Program-made: the position numbers and the translations under genes
In this document: one piece after another, positions 25,762 through 34,383 of the stretch
How positions within the stretch are numbered: the first letter of the stretch is position 1
Layout: each line of letters starts with the position of its first letter
Assembly (NCBI RefSeq): GCF_049933045.1
Contig: NZ_CP187926.1
Coordinates: forward strand, 4,402,001-4,466,000
Source: Pseudocolwellia sp049933045
GTDB taxonomy: Bacteria > Pseudomonadota > Gammaproteobacteria > Enterobacterales > Alteromonadaceae
Length of the DNA: 64,000 nucleotides
Direction of reading: 5' to 3'
The notes under the pieces: generated by a model
What the model saw: the letters and a program-made list of their open reading frames with translations, nothing else
Database searches by the model: none
What the model was told of the DNA's origin: nothing

Positions 25762-25947
25762 ATTTAAATACTAAGCACATGCTGTAGCAGTCATCTTTAA
25801 AACTGAAAAAATATTAATCTTTTTTCGGTTTTCGAACGTAATGGTAAGGATGAAATATTAATTATTTAATTAAAAAGTTATTTTTTATTTTAGAATAAGC
25901 CCATTAACTCATTAAGATCTATTCAGTAACACATTTAAGGCAACATA

Positions 25948-26673
25948 ATGACTATTAAAAAAATATCTAATCTATGTAAATTCGCAGTAATTCCTTTGTT
26001 ATTGGGTTTTCCTCTTGCTGTAATTGCTTACCGTATACAGTTATGGAATATGGGAACTTCTTTTCAGCTTATTAAATTTACTGCTTATGCGAGTGTTGCT
26101 GTATTAGCGATAGCTTTAATTGTAGGTATTATTGGTTTTTTCAAAAAGCAAAAAGATGTAGTTAAAACCTGTACTTCTGTAGCCATATTATTAGCAATAC
26201 CTGTAGTTGGTTTATCAATGACAGGCGCTAAAGCTAAATCTTTACCTTTTATACACCAAGTAAGTACAGACACAGTAAACTTGCCAAAATTTGAAAAAGT
26301 TATCGAGTTACGTGGTGATAATAGTAATCCTCTAGCTTACGACAGAGAAAAGCTAGAGCCATTACAACAAGAAGCTTACCCAGAATTACAACCTATTATG
26401 AGTGAACTCAATACAGAGCAAGCTTTTAGTAAAGCGGTTGATACAGCAATAAAATTAGGTTGGGAAGTTGTTGCTAAAGATGCAATCAAAGGCACGATAG
26501 AGGCTGTTGATACGACTTTGTTGTGGGCGTTTAAGGATGATGTCGCTATTCGTATTTTAGCGACTGATACTGGTAGTAAAATTGATTTAAGATCTGTATC
26601 TCGCATTGGTGGTTCAGACTTAGGTGCAAATGCTGAGCGTATAAAAACTTTTATTTCTTTATTTTCAGAGTAA
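25948..26673 (+). CDS. DUF1499 membrane protein
   Basis: The 241-residue protein has three N-terminal membrane segments (about residues 12-30, 42-65 and 74-92). The DUF1499 domain follows: LPFIHQVSTDTVNLPKF, then a C-terminal IDLRSVSRIGGSDLGANAERIKTFI stretch with the conserved Arg-Ser-x-Ser-Arg-x-Gly motif. Function is unknown in the family. ATG 25948 is preceded by AAGG. The gene is monocistronic, ending before the hairpin at 26801. Confidence 0.85.
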   Translation: MTIKKISNLCKFAVIPLLLGFPLAVIAYRIQLWNMGTSFQLIKFTAYASVAVLAIALIVGIIGFFKKQKDVVKTCTSVAILLAIPVVGLSMTGAKAKSLPFIHQVSTDTVNLPKFEKVIELRGDNSNPLAYDREKLEPLQQEAYPELQPIMSELNTEQAFSKAVDTAIKLGWEVVAKDAIKGTIEAVDTTLLWAFKDDVAIRILATDTGSKIDLRSVSRIGGSDLGANAERIKTFISLFSE

Positions 26674-26800
26674 TAAGTTTTTCTTAGCTAAGTGTATTGA
26701 GCCAAGTGTATTGAGTTAAATATGTTTATCTAGCCTGATTTATAGGTTATAGGTTCTGTATTTGAATCTATGACTTTATGTCAGCTAATCTTTTTTATAA

Positions 26801-26828
26801 GCCTTTACAGAAATGTTGAGGCTTTTTT
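26801..26828 (+). terminator. terminator downstream of the DUF1499 gene
   Basis: GCCTTTACA-GAAA-TGTTGAGGC followed by TTTTTTA. The right half (CAGAAATGTTGAGGC plus T-run) is identical to the terminators of the rnpB repeat copies at 16013 and 16143. Confidence 0.7.
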
Positions 26829-26956
26829 ATTGGACCGAGTTTATTAGAGGTGATTGATTAGAATTTGCCTACTGAAGGTAGCTTATTAAAATTAGATTAG
26901 CTTTTTCTGTCACTTCATCGTGATTAATCTCAACTCAGATAACTCACCTTAAAACG

Positions 26957-26992
26957 AAAAACACCCAGTAACCTTAGTTATTGGGTGTTTGA
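26957..26992. terminator. bidirectional terminator-like hairpin
   Basis: AAACACCCA(g)TAAC-CTTA-GTTA(t)TGGGTGTTT, with an A tract on the left and TTTGATTTT on the right (stem 26959-26990). Confidence 0.6.
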
Positions 26993-27140
26993 TTTTACTC
27001 TCTACAACTCTCTAAAAAATGATTTAGAACTCAGGTTATTTAACCTCAACTCGGGATAATGAATGTCATAAAATTAAATAAAAAGAATTACTTATCAATA
27101 GATTAAAGAACTATCAGAGTACTTTACATGTAATATCATG

Positions 27141-27246
27141 ACTCAATATTGATAGTTTTACGCCTAGCAAGGCGGATTTGTCTACCCAATAGCTGGCTAT
27201 TGGTAACAAATACAACGATGTTAGGCTTAAAAATAGCTTATTGAGT
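27141..27246. repeat. 106-bp imperfect palindromic element (MITE/REP-like)
   Basis: The ends ACTCAATA (27141) and TATTGAGT (to 27246) are inverse complements. Internal blocks also pair: TAGTTTTACGCCTA with TAGGCTTAAAAATA, ATTTGTCTACCCAATAG with CTATTGGTAACAAAT. The centre is CTGG. The whole sequence could fold into a single long hairpin. It lies just downstream of yghU and is a plausible non-autonomous mobile repeat. No second copy is visible in this window. Confidence 0.6.
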
Positions 27247-27270
27247 AACTTTGCTTATTCTGAGCTGAGG

Positions 27271-28128
27271 TTATTTAGATTTTAATGCTAATACTTTATC
27301 AATATCTGCAGCACTGTGACGGTTTTCAACTTGTTCCCACGGCTCACCCCAAGTGCGGTTAACAATACGACCACGTCGTACAGCAGGGCGATCGAGTATG
27401 GCTTTAGCCCAACGTTGAACATTGGCGTATTCGTCAACTTGTAAGAAATCTTTTGCTTCGTATAAAGCACCTAAAACTAAGTTACCGTACCAAGGCCAAG
27501 TCGCAATATCAGCGATACTGTATTCATCTCCGGCGATAAACTCATTTTTAGCTAATTGCTTATCAAGCAGATCTAATTGGCGTTTAATTTCCATGGTGAA
27601 ACGATTAATTGGATATTCAAATTTTTCTGGAGCATAAGCATAAAAGTGACCAAAGCCGCCACCTAAATAAGGTGCTGAGCCATGTAACCAGAATAACCAG
27701 TTCATTACTTGAGTACGCTTAGTACCGCTTTTAGGTAAGAAAGCATCAAATTTTTCAGCAAGGTAAACTAAGATCGAAGCCGACTCAAATATAGGATTGG
27801 TTTCTTCATTCGATTTATCAATCATCGCGGGTATTTTAGAGTTAGGGTTAACCTCTACAAAGCCAGATGAGAATTGAACAGCTTCACCAATTTGAACAAT
27901 GTGTGCGTCGTATTCTGCGTCTTTTCCTAGTGCTAACAATTCTTCAAGCATAATTGTTATTTTCTGGCCATTGGGAGTCGCCAAAGAATATAACTGTAGA
28001 TCATGCTCGCCTACAGGTAATGCTTTTTCATGTGTTGCACCCGAAACAGGGCGATTTATATTTGCCCATTTACCGCCGTTTTCGGCATCGTGTGTCCAAA
28101 TTTTTGGTGGTACAAATTGGTTTTCCAT
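27271..28128 (-). CDS. yghU: glutathione-dependent disulfide-bond oxidoreductase YghU
   Basis: This Nu-class glutathione transferase homolog in E. coli reduces organic disulfides and hydroperoxides with two bound glutathiones. The ATG at 28128 follows GGAGTGATAATA, so upstream in-frame codons to 28167 are dropped, giving 285 residues. The N-terminal extension FVPPKIWTHDAENGGKWANINRPVSGATHEKALP is characteristic of YghU. The thioredoxin-like domain has LYSLATPNGQKITIMLEEL and the C-terminal helical part has GDEYSIADIATWPWYGNLVLG. A second GST gene is 28 bp upstream; the pair is an operon. Confidence 0.92.
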   Translation of the reverse strand: MENQFVPPKIWTHDAENGGKWANINRPVSGATHEKALPVGEHDLQLYSLATPNGQKITIMLEELLALGKDAEYDAHIVQIGEAVQFSSGFVEVNPNSKIPAMIDKSNEETNPIFESASILVYLAEKFDAFLPKSGTKRTQVMNWLFWLHGSAPYLGGGFGHFYAYAPEKFEYPINRFTMEIKRQLDLLDKQLAKNEFIAGDEYSIADIATWPWYGNLVLGALYEAKDFLQVDEYANVQRWAKAILDRPAVRRGRIVNRTWGEPWEQVENRHSAADIDKVLALKSK

Positions 28129-28156
28129 TATTATCACTCCTAATTTAGTGATTGGA

Positions 28157-28831
28157 CTATTTATCAAAATTTTGAGGATAAAGTGCGCGCGCTGCTACTT
28201 CATCAAATTCAGATTTAAATTCAATATCTTTACCTACGTTTCGTGCTCTTGCTACTGCTGGACGTGAGTCTATTTTAGTGAACCAACGTTTTAGGTTAGG
28301 GTAAGTGTCTAAACCAGGTTCGCCTAACACGAACATAGCTTTATCGATCCAACCCCAAGCTGAAATATCAGCAATAGAATATTCATCACCCACAATATAT
28401 TCACGACCAATCATGTGTGCTTCTAACACTTCATAATGACGAGCAGCTTCACGACGGTAACGATTCATCGCATAAGGTAATTTCTCTGGTGCTTTGTGAT
28501 TAAAGTGAACTGATTGTCCTGAAAATGGACCTAAACCTGTTGCTACAAACATTAACCATGAAAGCATTTCGCCACGATCTTCAGCTTTGCCTGCTAACTG
28601 TCCTGACTTTTCAGATAGATACATAAGAATAGCATTTGAATCAAATATGCGCTTACCACTGTCTTCAATGGCAGGTGTTTTAGCATTTGGATTAACAACA
28701 CGAAATTCAGCTGTATGTTGCTCGCCTTTCATTGTATCAACAGGGACTAATTCATATGGTAAGCCAGTTTCTTCTAGAAAAAGGGCTACTTTCATAGGGT
28801 TTGGAGTTTGGTGAAAATAAAACTTAAGCAT
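28157..28831 (-). CDS. glutathione S-transferase family protein
   Basis: The 224-residue protein has the thioredoxin fold with FYFHQTPNPMKVALFLEETGLPYELVPVD and NPNAKTPAIEDSGKRIFDSNAILMYLSEK (glutathione-binding Asp-Ser). An all-helical domain with GDEYSIADISAWGWIDKA follows. It resembles YfcG/Nu-type and YghU-like transferases. It lacks the SSCSxRVRIAL start of zeta-class maleylacetoacetate isomerase, so it is probably not the missing MaiA of the tyrosine pathway. Co-transcribed with yghU. Confidence 0.88.
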   Translation of the reverse strand: MLKFYFHQTPNPMKVALFLEETGLPYELVPVDTMKGEQHTAEFRVVNPNAKTPAIEDSGKRIFDSNAILMYLSEKSGQLAGKAEDRGEMLSWLMFVATGLGPFSGQSVHFNHKAPEKLPYAMNRYRREAARHYEVLEAHMIGREYIVGDEYSIADISAWGWIDKAMFVLGEPGLDTYPNLKRWFTKIDSRPAVARARNVGKDIEFKSEFDEVAARALYPQNFDK

Positions 28832-28880
28832 AATTTTATCCTAATATATTTAATGTAAATAAAGTCGATGATGAACTGCT

Positions 28881-29243
28881 ATACCAAACGGATTAGTTTA
28901 TTGAGCAACTTAGAACTACATTAGCAAGCTTAGAACAAGCAAAATTGATTAAACATAGTTATTCTATATTTTTTTAATTTTGTGATGTTATCAGTTTGCT
29001 AATGAGCTCCCGAAGGGCGAGAATTTAAAGGCTCATATGCCGCGTTATTGATTTTGACAAGGTTCCTACATGGATGTAGGACATTAGGGTAACGCAGGAG
29101 CAGTTACCGAGAATAACCATTCTCTTCAATCAATGCCTCGCCTACATGGATGTAGGTGCTTAGGCTCAGTCTGGAACTATGAACCTGTGCCTCTAAGCCT
29201 TTAAATTCTCGCTAAGTGAGCAATAAATTAATCCGTTTGGTAT
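28881..29243 (-). repeat. MITE-like dispersed repeat, copy A (363 bp)
   Basis: Inverted 22-bp ends beginning ATACCAAACGGATTA lie at 28881 and (inverse) at 29243. The interior matches copies B and C in the opposite orientation. It contains short internal dyads: CCTACATGGATGTAGG twice, and GAGAATAACCATTCTC. It has no coding potential. It fills most of the 28832-29380 gap between gst and the MFS gene. Confidence 0.9.
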
Positions 29244-29380
29244 TAACATTCAATCAAAACATTTTTGAATTGAAATCACTATAAGTCATGTTGAACAATC
29301 ATTCAATAAGGTTTTTAAGGGTTCGTTCAAATAGTTTTTTAGTTTGAGAGTCAGTGTTTGTCTTTAATGGCTATTTGTCT

Positions 29381-30670
29381 TTAATGATCGTTAGCTTGTT
29401 GTGGTCGAAGTAACAAAGCGAGTCCAACCGCTAAAATTGCCGCTATGCCTGAGCTTGTATAACTTATGCTGAAACTATTCGTTATTTCAGCAATATAGCT
29501 TGCTGTTAAAGGCCCTAAAGCTTGTCCACCTGAAAAGGCTAAGGTTAATATCGCCAGAGCATTTGTTGCTGAAGCCGTTGCAAAAAAGTCACCTGCTGAT
29601 GCGCCCATAATCACCGGAACACTCCAAGCAGCTAAACCAAATAGAATGATGGATAAATAGAGACCCAGCATTGAATCTGTAAGCCCCACCAAGAAATAAG
29701 CCACAGCAAGTGTTATAAAAGCAGAGGCTAAACCTATGTGTCTTCCAGCTTTATCTGAAATCCAGCCAAATATAATTCCTGAAAATATACTTAGAAAACC
29801 AAACCATGCCCAAAGGCTGCCTGCAGAGGCTTCGGTTAATTTATAGCTGTCAATCATAGTGGTTACTATAAAGGTGATATAAACCATATAAGTAGCGCCA
29901 TAAATGGCAAACATTAGCCCTAAGTGGGCAAGTAATTTAACTTTGTTACTTTGCGGTTTTTCATTGGCTTTTATAGAAATTTTTGAAGCAATAGGTGGCG
30001 ATGTGTCTGCTCTTCGTCCGAAAGGATGTTGTCCTACTTCGCTCGGATGATTGCGCATTAATTTATAGGCGATAATGGCTACAAATATATTAATTAAAGC
30101 AAAAATTAACCAACCTGTTTGCCACGATAATAAGCTGAATACAGGTTCAAGTTTTGGCACCACAAAGCCTGATAATATAATGCCCAAACCAGGACCTGAC
30201 ATCACTACACCTAATGCAATGCCTCTGCGTGATGGCGTGAACCATTTCGACATTACACTCATAATCGGCATCACCACACCTCCGCTGCCTATACCTGTAA
30301 TTAAATAAAGAGCACAGAGTAAGCTGAAGTTTGTGGTTAAGGTCATACCTATCATGGTGGCGGATATTAAAACTAAACTTGAGGCTATAGTGATTCGAGT
30401 GCCGAGCAGAGATAAAACAAAAGGGCTGATTATTACGGCAACTAGATAACCTGTCATATTAGACAAGCCTAATAGTCCGCCTTGTGAGTGATCTAACCCC
30501 AATGAAGCCGACATAGAAGGTAACAGCATACCAAAGGTAAAACGCCCTAAGCCCAAGCCACAAAATATAGCTAACGATCCTGTAAGCGCAACTATCCACG
30601 CATAATGTAACTTAGTGTTGTTGGATGATGATACTTGAGGCTTATCGTCAGTAGGTACCCGTTTGAGCAT
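29381..30670 (-). CDS. major facilitator superfamily transporter (YbfB/YjiJ-like)
   Basis: The 429-residue protein has about 12 membrane helices and a central cytoplasmic loop (LMRNHPSEVGQHPFGRRADTSPP). The first helix has CGLGLGRFTFGMLLPSM, as in the YbfB/YjiJ subfamily. MFS motif A appears between helices 8 and 9 (GWISDKAGRHIGLASA). The substrate is unknown. The start codon overlaps the stop of the upstream HAD gene, so both belong to a FrnE-HAD-MFS operon. Confidence 0.88.
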   Translation of the reverse strand: MLKRVPTDDKPQVSSSNNTKLHYAWIVALTGSLAIFCGLGLGRFTFGMLLPSMSASLGLDHSQGGLLGLSNMTGYLVAVIISPFVLSLLGTRITIASSLVLISATMIGMTLTTNFSLLCALYLITGIGSGGVVMPIMSVMSKWFTPSRRGIALGVVMSGPGLGIILSGFVVPKLEPVFSLLSWQTGWLIFALINIFVAIIAYKLMRNHPSEVGQHPFGRRADTSPPIASKISIKANEKPQSNKVKLLAHLGLMFAIYGATYMVYITFIVTTMIDSYKLTEASAGSLWAWFGFLSIFSGIIFGWISDKAGRHIGLASAFITLAVAYFLVGLTDSMLGLYLSIILFGLAAWSVPVIMGASAGDFFATASATNALAILTLAFSGGQALGPLTASYIAEITNSFSISYTSSGIAAILAVGLALLLRPQQANDH

Positions 30671-31359
30671 TAAGTTGTGCCTAAAATCTTATCGGCAAAG
30701 TGCTTTAAATCTTTCGCTACAAAGTTGGGTTGTGGTAAGTTTTCTGTGATCAAAAGATTGTTATTTGGACGTGTGATAAAAGCCCCTGAACAACCTACAG
30801 CTTGTGCGCCTAAAGTATCCCAAAGGTGGCAAGCCACTAAACATATTTTATCGAGTTCAACGCCTAAAGCTTTAGCTGCGTGTCTGTAAGTATCAGGATG
30901 TGGCTTAAAACGTTTCACTTCTTCTACACTACATTGTTCTTCGAAAAAGTGACTAATTCCTGCTTTTTCTAACAAAGTAGGAGAGGACGTAGGCGCTGAA
31001 TTTGTTAGTGTCGCTAAGCGAAAACCAGCATCTTGTAAACGTTTTAAAGCAGGTAAAACATCAGGATGTGGAGGCAAGCTACCCATCAAACCTTTAAATT
31101 CAGCGATATCTTCATCGTTAATGTCAACATTATGATTGTTGCCAACCATTTTTAAAGCACCCACTGCCAAGTTTCCAAAGGGCTCGTATAAGCCAGACAC
31201 TGTCATGGCTTGTGAATAAAGCACTAGCTCAGCAAACCAATGACGCAGCACTTGCGGGTTATTGAAAAGACGTAAGAATAAAGGTTCAAGAACAGTAATA
31301 TCAAGTAGGGTCTCGTTTACATCAAACAGCAGAACTTCAATATTGTGTGCATTATTCAT
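30670..31359 (-). CDS. haloacid dehalogenase type II-like hydrolase
   Basis: The 229-residue HAD-superfamily protein has motif I LLFDVNETLLDI, where the nucleophile Asp is followed by Val-Asn as in (S)-2-haloacid dehalogenases. Motif II is LATLTNSAP, with a Lys in FKPHPDTYRHAAKALGV and motif IV CLVACHLWDTLGAQAVG. Dehalogenase activity on 2-haloacids is typical of the family, but phosphatase activity cannot be excluded. It is coupled to the downstream MFS gene and lies 48 bp after frnE. Confidence 0.85.
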   Translation of the reverse strand: MNNAHNIEVLLFDVNETLLDITVLEPLFLRLFNNPQVLRHWFAELVLYSQAMTVSGLYEPFGNLAVGALKMVGNNHNVDINDEDIAEFKGLMGSLPPHPDVLPALKRLQDAGFRLATLTNSAPTSSPTLLEKAGISHFFEEQCSVEEVKRFKPHPDTYRHAAKALGVELDKICLVACHLWDTLGAQAVGCSGAFITRPNNNLLITENLPQPNFVAKDLKHFADKILGTT

Positions 31360-31407
31360 TTTATGAACCTTTTATAATTTCAATTACGTATTAATAACCT
31401 TGTGTAT

Positions 31408-32070
31408 TTAAAGCCCTGCTAGCTCTTTCAATACATCTTTATATGTACTTTGAGGATGAGCACCAGTTAAAGCACTTGAGCGATTAAATATAACCGTTGG
31501 TACACCTGAAATACCTTGCTGCTGCCATTGTAGTTCTTGGCTTTCTACTCGAAGACGACGTGCAGCGTCATCTAAAGCAGATGCTGCAGCTAGCTCATCT
31601 AAACCAACGGTTTTGGCTTCTGCTAACAAAGTAGCGCGGTCTGATACATCTTTATGTTCAGTAAAAAAAGCCGCGAATAAACGTTGTTTTAATTCATGCT
31701 GCAAGCCTTCGTCATGAGCATAATCAAGCAGTATATGAGCATCACGGGTATTTACCATTTTCATTTCTTCAAAGTAATCAAAAGTAAAACCATATTCAGC
31801 ACCACGTTCACTAATGTTTTCTCGTGCTTTGTCGCTATCTTCACGTTTAGCGCCGTATTTACGTAATACATGATCACGTAAGTTTTCGCCTGCTTTTGGC
31901 ATATCAGGGTTTAATTCAAAAGGTTGCCATTCGATTTCAATTCGGTCTTGTAAGCCAAGTTCGTCAATAGCGGCTTCAAGGTGTTTATAGCCAACAATGC
32001 ACCATGGGCATACAATATCTGACACTATATCTAGTTTGATTATGTCGTTACTTTCAGTTTTATCATTCAT
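31408..32070 (-). CDS. DsbA-family oxidoreductase, FrnE-like
   Basis: The 220-residue protein has a DsbA/2-hydroxychromene-2-carboxylate isomerase fold. The CPWC active site is in DIVSDIVCPWCIVGYKHLE (about residues 14-32). The cis-Pro loop is in GISGVPTVIFNRSSALTGAHP. There is no signal peptide, so it is a cytoplasmic FrnE-type disulfide oxidoreductase, a group linked to oxidative-stress tolerance in Deinococcus. First gene of the operon with the HAD and MFS genes. Confidence 0.87.
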   Translation of the reverse strand: MNDKTESNDIIKLDIVSDIVCPWCIVGYKHLEAAIDELGLQDRIEIEWQPFELNPDMPKAGENLRDHVLRKYGAKREDSDKARENISERGAEYGFTFDYFEEMKMVNTRDAHILLDYAHDEGLQHELKQRLFAAFFTEHKDVSDRATLLAEAKTVGLDELAAASALDDAARRLRVESQELQWQQQGISGVPTVIFNRSSALTGAHPQSTYKDVLKELAGL

Positions 32071-32150
32071 TTAATTGTTTCTCTTTGTGCATTTTGTTGT
32101 GCTAGTAAATTGGTTAGGTATAGCACTTAATTAATCATACTATAAACTTG

Positions 32151-32168
32151 CTTGAACAAACGTTCAAG
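32151..32168. promoter_or_regulatory. TetR-type operator candidate upstream of the FrnE operon
   Basis: CTTGAAC-AAAC-GTTCAAG has perfect 7-bp arms, 81-98 bp upstream of the FrnE start. GAAC...GTTC dyads of this size are typical TetR-family operators. No matching regulator gene is adjacent. Confidence 0.45.
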
Positions 32169-32361
32169 TTCTATTTGAGTGAGCCTTCACATATAACTTA
32201 ATTTATCTGTGGGTTTCTAAAAAAGAGAGCTAATTAATGGCAAGTTACAATTATTTACGGGGTATTGTTAATAATGCAGTAGCAATAAATTGGAGTTGTA
32301 TTATATATTACCTCTATAGCCGCTCAATGCATTTTAATGTCTTAAACATACTGATAATTCT

Positions 32362-33741
32362 ATGATAAATATTGTAAATTTTTCCCATAAAAAATTAACC
32401 ATTACTAATTGGCAACTTAATAAAAATGAAGGTTGGTGCGTGCTAGGGCGTAATGGCTCAGGTAAACAATACATCGACCAATTGCTGACAGGTGAATTAC
32501 AGGCAGATTCTGTAGAACAACTTACATTACCGAATGCAAAAAAAGTGGGAATGATTTCATTCGAAGCTCAGCAAGAAATTTACGAGCATGAGCTGAAAAT
32601 AGATAACTCCGACTTTCTCAATAAAAATGATATTGGTACTAAAGCAAAAGATTTCCTGCCTGAAGACAAGTGGGATGATCCACTGATAAGCGAGTTTGGT
32701 TTAAGTCATCGCCTTGAAGCGGGCTATCGTCAATTAAGTACGGGTGAAAGTAGAAAGATTCTTATTTTACAGGCGATTTTTAACGGTATTGAATTGTTAG
32801 TTTGCGATAACCCTTTTGACAGTTTAGATGTTGAATCTTGTGAGGCGTTATCTATCGCTTTAGAACGTTTATCTAAAACAGGCATTAGTGTTGTACTGAT
32901 GTTGAGCAATCGACAAGACATTCCTAACTGGTGTAACAATATTGCTTTTATTGAGCGCGGGCAATTTGATGTTATTGGGAAGTTAGAAAGTACCGAAACT
33001 AAAAACCAATTAGATGCTTTACTGGCACCTGTTGCTGATGACACCAGCTGGCCTGAAAATATGCGTGAGTTGTCTGACTATCCACATGACTATTTAGTTA
33101 AATTAGTGAATGGCTCGGTTCATTATAGCGGCAAGAATGTATTCGAAAACTTAAACGTTTCGATAAAACCGTTACAACATACTCTGATAACCGGTGGTAA
33201 TGGCAGCGGAAAATCTACCCTAATGCAGCTTATTACAGGTGATTGTCCGCAATGTTATAGCAACGATATTGAAGTGCTTGGTTACAAGCGTGGTTCGGGC
33301 GAAAGCATTTGGGAAATTAAAAAGCACATGGGTATTGTTAGTTCAGAATTTCATCGACAATATCGCGTGCACAGCGATTTATTAACTGTGGTTGTTTCTG
33401 GGTTTTACGACTCGATTGGTTTGTATGAACAGCCAACGGCATCACAAGTAATTATTGCCCGTCAGTGGATAGAGAAAGTAGGGTTAATCACACTGCAACA
33501 TAGCCCATTCCAAAGCCTAAGTTATGGTGAACAACGTTTAGCATTAATCGCTAGAGCCTTAGTTAAATCACCTTATCTATTGATTTTAGATGAGCCAACT
33601 CAAGGTTTAGATGAATTAAACAGACACAGATTACTGAATTTTTTAGAGCATTTAGAAAAACAGCAACACAGTACCGTATTGTTAGTTAGCCATCGAAAAG
33701 ACGAGTTTTTACCACTCTTCAAACAACATATTAAGATGTAG
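32362..33741 (+). CDS. modF: ModF-type twin ATP-binding protein
   Basis: The 459-residue soluble protein has two ABC ATPase domains and no membrane partner, as in ModF (PhrA). The second domain is canonical: GGNGSGKSTLMQLITGD, then YSNDIEVLGYKRGSGESIWEIKKHMG (a ModF signature), a YGEQR-type signature motif, and LLILDEPTQGLDELNRH. The first domain has GRNGSGKQY (Gln for Ser/Thr after the Lys) and LLVCDNPFDSLDV (Asn replacing the catalytic Glu). Its hydrolytic activity is therefore doubtful. Family members are linked to molybdate transport genes, but none are nearby here. It stands alone. Confidence 0.9.
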   Translation: MINIVNFSHKKLTITNWQLNKNEGWCVLGRNGSGKQYIDQLLTGELQADSVEQLTLPNAKKVGMISFEAQQEIYEHELKIDNSDFLNKNDIGTKAKDFLPEDKWDDPLISEFGLSHRLEAGYRQLSTGESRKILILQAIFNGIELLVCDNPFDSLDVESCEALSIALERLSKTGISVVLMLSNRQDIPNWCNNIAFIERGQFDVIGKLESTETKNQLDALLAPVADDTSWPENMRELSDYPHDYLVKLVNGSVHYSGKNVFENLNVSIKPLQHTLITGGNGSGKSTLMQLITGDCPQCYSNDIEVLGYKRGSGESIWEIKKHMGIVSSEFHRQYRVHSDLLTVVVSGFYDSIGLYEQPTASQVIIARQWIEKVGLITLQHSPFQSLSYGEQRLALIARALVKSPYLLILDEPTQGLDELNRHRLLNFLEHLEKQQHSTVLLVSHRKDEFLPLFKQHIKM

Positions 33742-33759
33742 CGCTAAACCATCATTACA

Positions 33760-33800
33760 GGGAGATAGATACAATATTTATCTCCCTCATTTCATTACTC
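33760..33800 (+). terminator. probable modF terminator
   Basis: GGGAGATA (33760-33767) and TATCTCCC (33779-33786) form an 8-bp stem. It is followed by a T-rich tail and lies between converging genes. Confidence 0.5.
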
Positions 33801-33828
33801 TTTCTTACCAAACACTTTATTTATATTA

Positions 33829-34038
33829 CTACTTCTCTAATACTTTTTTGATTGATTGGCATAGCGCGACAGCAACATACTCTTCAAAGTTTTCTGCAGG
33901 ATCAAATGAACGTTCATGAGTAATTTCAATAGACTCTAGTTGAGCTATGAGGAGTTTGATTTTTTCTTCTTTTGATTGTGTAGAATCGTTTAACTCATCA
34001 GAAACTGACAATAGTTGATTCCAGATAATATTATTCAT
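33829..34038 (-). CDS. hypothetical 69-residue protein
   Basis: A small acidic helical protein (EELNDSTQSKEEKIK-type charged sequence, then FDPAENFEEYVAVALCQSIKKVLEK). No family is recognised and there is no signal or membrane segment. Coding-like composition and a clean ATG support it; the ribosome-binding site is weak. It converges with modF. Confidence 0.55.
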   Translation of the reverse strand: MNNIIWNQLLSVSDELNDSTQSKEEKIKLLIAQLESIEITHERSFDPAENFEEYVAVALCQSIKKVLEK

Positions 34039-34383
34039 TTTTATACTTCATAAGTTTATACCGCTAATAAACTTATCGGTACTTAATAGGAGATGTAATA
34101 AAGCACTCATTTACTTGTACTTATTTGGAAGTGACTTTAAATGGAATACAGGTAAATTTCCAGTCTTCTAGGCGAGTTTTTATCATTTAATTAGGCAATT
34201 TAAATACTTAAAATAATTCATATGAGTTTTTAATGTATTCGCTTCCAGCTAAGTAAAAATAGGCGATTAGGGTGTTTTATTTTTCTTATCCTTTTAAGCT
34301 AGCTAGTCTAATTCTTACTTGATATGATGATCAGTCCGATAAGATTCCCCCTGCATTTATACACACACATGGAGTTATAAATA
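34039..34383. other. 345-bp gap upstream of rnk, nothing identified
   Basis: AT-rich sequence with no supported ORF, RNA gene or strong hairpin. It must hold the promoters of rnk and of the small reverse-strand gene. Confidence 0.5.

Noticed and set aside
28157..28831. Maleylacetoacetate isomerase (MaiA) for the tyrosine pathway
   Set aside because: The zeta-class N-terminal motif with Ser-Ser-Cys is missing and the sequence groups with YghU/YfcG-type transferases.
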